Source: Clostridiales bacterium UBA3678 (GTDB lineage: Bacteria > Bacillota > Clostridia > TANB77 > CAG-508). Taken from it: a stretch of DNA of 8,149 bases. The position numbers and the translations under genes are program-made. The notes beneath the pieces are model-generated. The model was given only the letters and a program-made list of their open reading frames with translations, searched no databases and was not told the origin of the DNA. Each line of letters starts with the position of its first letter. The first letter of the stretch is position 1. The stretch covers positions 1 to 8,149 of the forward strand of contig DFJF01000008.1 of assembly GCA_002372935.1 (NCBI GenBank), given 5' to 3'. This document shows positions 5,666 to 8,149 of the stretch, piece after piece.

Positions 5666-7747
5666 ATGGCAGGTAGACAATGTCCATTAGAGAGAACAAG
5701 AAATATAGGAATAATGGCCCATATTGATGCAGGAAAAACAACAACAACAGAAAGAATACTTTTCTATACAGGAAAAACACATAAAATCGGAGAAGTTCAT
5801 GATGGTGCTGCTACAATGGATTGGATGGCTCAAGAGCAAGAAAGAGGTATCACAATTACATCAGCTGCAACAACATGTTTCTGGAAAGATCATAGAATAA
5901 ATATTATAGACACACCAGGACACGTTGATTTTACTGTTGAAGTTCAAAGATCTTTAAAAGTTCTTGATGGTGCTGTTACTGTTTTAGCTGCAAAAGGTGG
6001 AGTTCAACCACAAACAGAAACTGTTTGGAGACAAGCAGATAAATATAATGTACCAAGAATGGTATATGTTAATAAAATGGATATCATAGGTGCAAACTTT
6101 ATGCTTTGCGTAGACCAAATGAAAACTAGACTACATGCGAACCCAGTTCCAATTCAACTTCCAGTTGGAGCAGAAGATACATTCAAAGGAATTGTAGATT
6201 TAATCAAAATGAAAGCATATATTCAAGATGATAAATTAGGTGAACATATTGTAGAAACAGATATTCCAGAAGATTTAAAAGAAACAGCTGAAAAATTTAG
6301 ACAAGAGATGATAGAAGCAGCTGCAGAACAAGATGAAGAATTAATGATGAAATATTTAGATGGTGAAGAACTATCTGAAGAAGAAATTAAAAAAGGTCTA
6401 AGAGAGGGAACAATAAATAATAAAATAGTACCAGTTACATGTGGATCTTCATACAAAAATAGAGGTGTACAAGAATTATTAGATGCAATTGTTGCATATA
6501 TGCCATCTCCAATAGATATTCCACATATAAAGGGTGTAGATTTAGATGGAAATGAAGTAGAAAGAAAGACATCAGATTCAGAGCCATTTTCAGCACTTGC
6601 ATTTAAGATTGCTACTGATCCATTTGTTGGAAAATTATGTTTCTTTAGAGTTTATTCTGGTACACTAGAAACGGGTTCAACTGTATTAAATTCAACTAAA
6701 GATAAAAAAGAAAGAGTTGGAAGAATTTTACAAATGCATTCAAATCACAGAGAGGATATAGAAAAAGTTTACTCTGGAGATATTGCTGCAGCAGTTGGAT
6801 TAAAAGAAGTTACAACAGGAGATACTTTATGTGACATAGACCATCCAGTTATACTTGAATCAATGGAATTCCCAGAGCCAGTTATCGATATAGCTATAGA
6901 GCCAAAAGATAAAGCAGCTCAAGAAAAAATGGGAATAGCATTAAGTAAATTAGCTGAAGAAGATCCAACATTTAAGGCATATACAAATCATGAAACAGGT
7001 CAAACAATTATTGCAGGAATGGGAGAATTACATCTTGATATCATTATAGATAGATTAAAAAGAGAATTCCATGTAGAATGTAATGTTGGTAAACCACAAG
7101 TTTCTTACAAAGAAACAATTAGAAACAAAGTTAAGGTTCAAGGAAAATTCATCCGTCAATCTGGTGGTAAAGGACAATATGGTGATGTTTGGTTTGAAAT
7201 GGAACCATTAGAGCCAGGAAAAGGAATTGAATTTGAAAGTAAAATTGTTGGTGGAGCTGTTCCAAAAGAATACATTAAACCAATTGAACAAGGAATGAGA
7301 GAAGCTGCTCAAACTGGTATACTTGCAGGTTACCCAGTTACAGATTTTAAAGTTTCATTAGTTGATGGTTCATACCATGAGGTAGACTCATCAGAAATGG
7401 CATTTAAAATTGCAGCATCTATGGCATTTAAAGAAGGATGTAAGCAAGCTCATTCAGTTATATTAGAGCCTATAATGAAAGTAGAAGTAACTGTTCCAGA
7501 AGAATACATGGGAGATGTTATTGGAGACATTAACTCTAGACGTGGTAGAATCGAAGGAATGGATGCAGTAGATGGAATGGAAGAGATTAGAGCTTTCGTA
7601 CCACTTTCAGAAATGTTTGGTTATGCTACAGACTTGCGTTCAAAAACACAAGGTAGAGGAACATACTCTATGGAGCCTTCACATTATGAAGAAGTTCCAA
7701 AATCTGTTAATGATCAAATTGTTAGCTCAAGAAACAAAGCAGAATAG
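5666..7747 (+). CDS. fusA: Translation elongation factor G
   Basis: EF-G is the GTPase that drives translocation of tRNAs and mRNA on the ribosome, and ribosome recycling with RRF. The 693-residue protein is full length and collinear with canonical EF-G: P-loop AHIDAGKT (18-25), switch I RGITITSA (60-67), DTPGH (82-86) with the catalytic-type histidine H86, NKMD (136-139), the G' insert (about 160-255), domain II (about 285-400), domain III (402-480), domain IV with SGGKGQYGDVW (499-509) and the tip loop around H571, and domain V from about 603 to the end. All nucleotide-binding residues are intact, so this is the housekeeping copy and not a tetracycline-resistance or EF-G2 paralogue. AGGAGG at 5652-5657 is eight bases before the ATG. 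No clear terminator follows, so read-through into tuf is likely in addition to tuf's own promoter. Confidence 0.98.
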   Translation: MAGRQCPLERTRNIGIMAHIDAGKTTTTERILFYTGKTHKIGEVHDGAATMDWMAQEQERGITITSAATTCFWKDHRINIIDTPGHVDFTVEVQRSLKVLDGAVTVLAAKGGVQPQTETVWRQADKYNVPRMVYVNKMDIIGANFMLCVDQMKTRLHANPVPIQLPVGAEDTFKGIVDLIKMKAYIQDDKLGEHIVETDIPEDLKETAEKFRQEMIEAAAEQDEELMMKYLDGEELSEEEIKKGLREGTINNKIVPVTCGSSYKNRGVQELLDAIVAYMPSPIDIPHIKGVDLDGNEVERKTSDSEPFSALAFKIATDPFVGKLCFFRVYSGTLETGSTVLNSTKDKKERVGRILQMHSNHREDIEKVYSGDIAAAVGLKEVTTGDTLCDIDHPVILESMEFPEPVIDIAIEPKDKAAQEKMGIALSKLAEEDPTFKAYTNHETGQTIIAGMGELHLDIIIDRLKREFHVECNVGKPQVSYKETIRNKVKVQGKFIRQSGGKGQYGDVWFEMEPLEPGKGIEFESKIVGGAVPKEYIKPIEQGMREAAQTGILAGYPVTDFKVSLVDGSYHEVDSSEMAFKIAASMAFKEGCKQAHSVILEPIMKVEVTVPEEYMGDVIGDINSRRGRIEGMDAVDGMEEIRAFVPLSEMFGYATDLRSKTQGRGTYSMEPSHYEEVPKSVNDQIVSSRNKAE

Positions 7748-7784
7748 TATATTATAGTAAAACAAACATAAAATATAAATAAGA

Positions 7785-7819
7785 CTTGCATTTTTAGAAA
7801 AAATAGTATATAATGCAAG
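7785..7819. promoter_or_regulatory. Inverted repeat bracketing the tuf promoter
   Basis: CTTGCAT (7785-7791) and ATGCAAG (7813-7819) are perfect reverse complements. The left arm contains the -35 hexamer and the right arm begins with the last two bases of the -10. In read-through RNA from fusA it could form a 7-pair stem with a 21-base loop, but no T-run follows, so a terminator is unlikely. It might be a protein site or coincidence. Confidence 0.35.
7786..7814 (+). promoter_or_regulatory. Predicted internal sigma-A promoter for tuf
   Basis: TTGCAT (7786-7791), 17-base spacer, TATAAT (7809-7814). The predicted start near 7821 gives a leader of about 85 bases. A separate tuf promoter fits the need for more EF-Tu than EF-G per ribosome. 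Confidence 0.75.
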
Positions 7820-7850
7820 CAACTACAAAGATATTAAATTTAAAAGAATA

Positions 7851-7881
7851 AAATAGCTTTAGGAGCTACGGAAATAGCTTC
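7851..7881 (+). repeat. Direct repeat and alternative hairpins in the tuf leader
   Basis: AAATAGCTT occurs at 7851-7859 and 7872-7880. Between them AGCTA (7864-7868) can pair with TAGCT on the left (7854-7858, loop TTAGG) or with TAGCT on the right (7875-7879, loop CGGAAA, extendable by one G-U and one G-C pair to 7862 and 7881). The two hairpins exclude each other. They end 11 bases before the AGGAGG of tuf (7893-7898). Confidence 0.45.
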
Positions 7882-7906
7882 AAGCAAATTAAAGGAGGAA
7901 TTTTAA

Positions 7907-8149
7907 ATGGCAAAAGCAAAATTTGAAAGAACAAAGCCACACGTTAACATTGGTACAATCGGACACGTTGACCATGGAAAAACAACAACAACAGCAGCTA
8001 TTACAAAATATTTATCATTATTAGGTCAAGCTCAATATGAAGCTTATGATCAAATCGATGGAGCACCAGAGGAAAAAGCAAGAGGAATTACAATCAATAC
8101 AGCTCACGTAGAATATGAAACAGCAAACAGACACTATGCACACGTTGAC
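7907..8149 (+). CDS. tuf: Elongation factor Tu (5' part, cut by window end)
   Basis: EF-Tu carries aminoacyl-tRNA to the ribosomal A site as a GTP complex. The 81 visible codons read MAKAKFERTKPHVNIGTIGHVDHGKT and onward, with the P-loop GHVDHGKT at 19-26, the switch I region EEKARGITINTAHVEYET and RHYAHVD, ending just before the expected CPGHADY motif. The frame is open to the window edge and the remaining roughly 315 residues lie outside. AGGAGG at 7893-7898 is eight bases before the ATG. It is separated from fusA by 159 bases holding its own promoter and a folded leader. Confidence 0.97.
   Translation, partial: MAKAKFERTKPHVNIGTIGHVDHGKTTTTAAITKYLSLLGQAQYEAYDQIDGAPEEKARGITINTAHVEYETANRHYAHVD

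Noticed and set aside
6223..6456. 77-codon - strand frame inside fusA
   Set aside because: Antisense to the conserved EF-G G' region; no motif or start signal.
7572..7757. 61-codon + strand frame in another phase at the end of fusA
   Set aside because: Overlaps conserved EF-G domain V almost completely and lacks a ribosome binding site.
1..8149. CRISPR arrays, insertion sequences, tRNA or rRNA genes
   Set aside because: No spaced direct repeats, transposase motifs, cloverleaf-like sequences or rRNA-like stretches were seen on either strand.

Overview
The window looks like chromosome of a strongly AT-rich, low-GC Gram-positive bacterium (Firmicutes, most likely a Clostridia-type lineage). 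This rests on the lysine/isoleucine/AAA/ATA-rich coding, very strong AGGAGG-type ribosome binding sites, consensus sigma-A promoters, the S12 protein with the Firmicutes-type insertion, and the clostridial form of the TilS motif (AHNKND). TGA is a genuine stop (end of tilS) and Trp is TGG, so the standard bacterial code applies. The exact genus cannot be read from the sequence.

All genes lie on the + strand. Bases 1-39 may hold the last codons of an upstream gene. tilS (66-1055, TTG start) encodes a short tRNA-Ile lysidine synthetase. ftsH follows with its own promoter and a GTG start at 1179. The longer reading frame opening at 1122 begins inside that promoter. The hpt gene often found between tilS and ftsH in Firmicutes is absent. 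A long hairpin after ftsH probably ends transcription. Next comes an unrecognised, highly charged 395-residue coiled-coil protein (3182-4369). It has an unusually perfect sigma-A promoter with a dyad over the -35 box, and a perfect Shine-Dalgarno.

The second half is the str operon: rpsL (S12), rpsG (S7), fusA (EF-G) and the first 81 codons of tuf (EF-Tu), which runs off the window. It is not joined to rpoB/rpoC or an L7Ae-like gene here. It has its own promoter (4393-4421) only about 24 bases after the coiled-coil gene. The non-coding stretches are richly structured: a 16-pair inverted repeat overlapping the str promoter start region, an 11-pair hairpin just before the rpsL ribosome binding site, four neighbouring or overlapping hairpins in the 193-base rpsL-rpsG gap, and a separate tuf promoter with a dyad and two mutually exclusive small hairpins in the leader.

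Functionally the window couples decoding fidelity (lysidine in tRNA-Ile), membrane protein quality control (FtsH) and the core elongation machinery (S12, S7, EF-G, EF-Tu). The items most worth following up are the uncharacterised, apparently strongly expressed coiled-coil protein and the candidate cis-regulatory RNA structures in the str operon, above all the one before rpsG.
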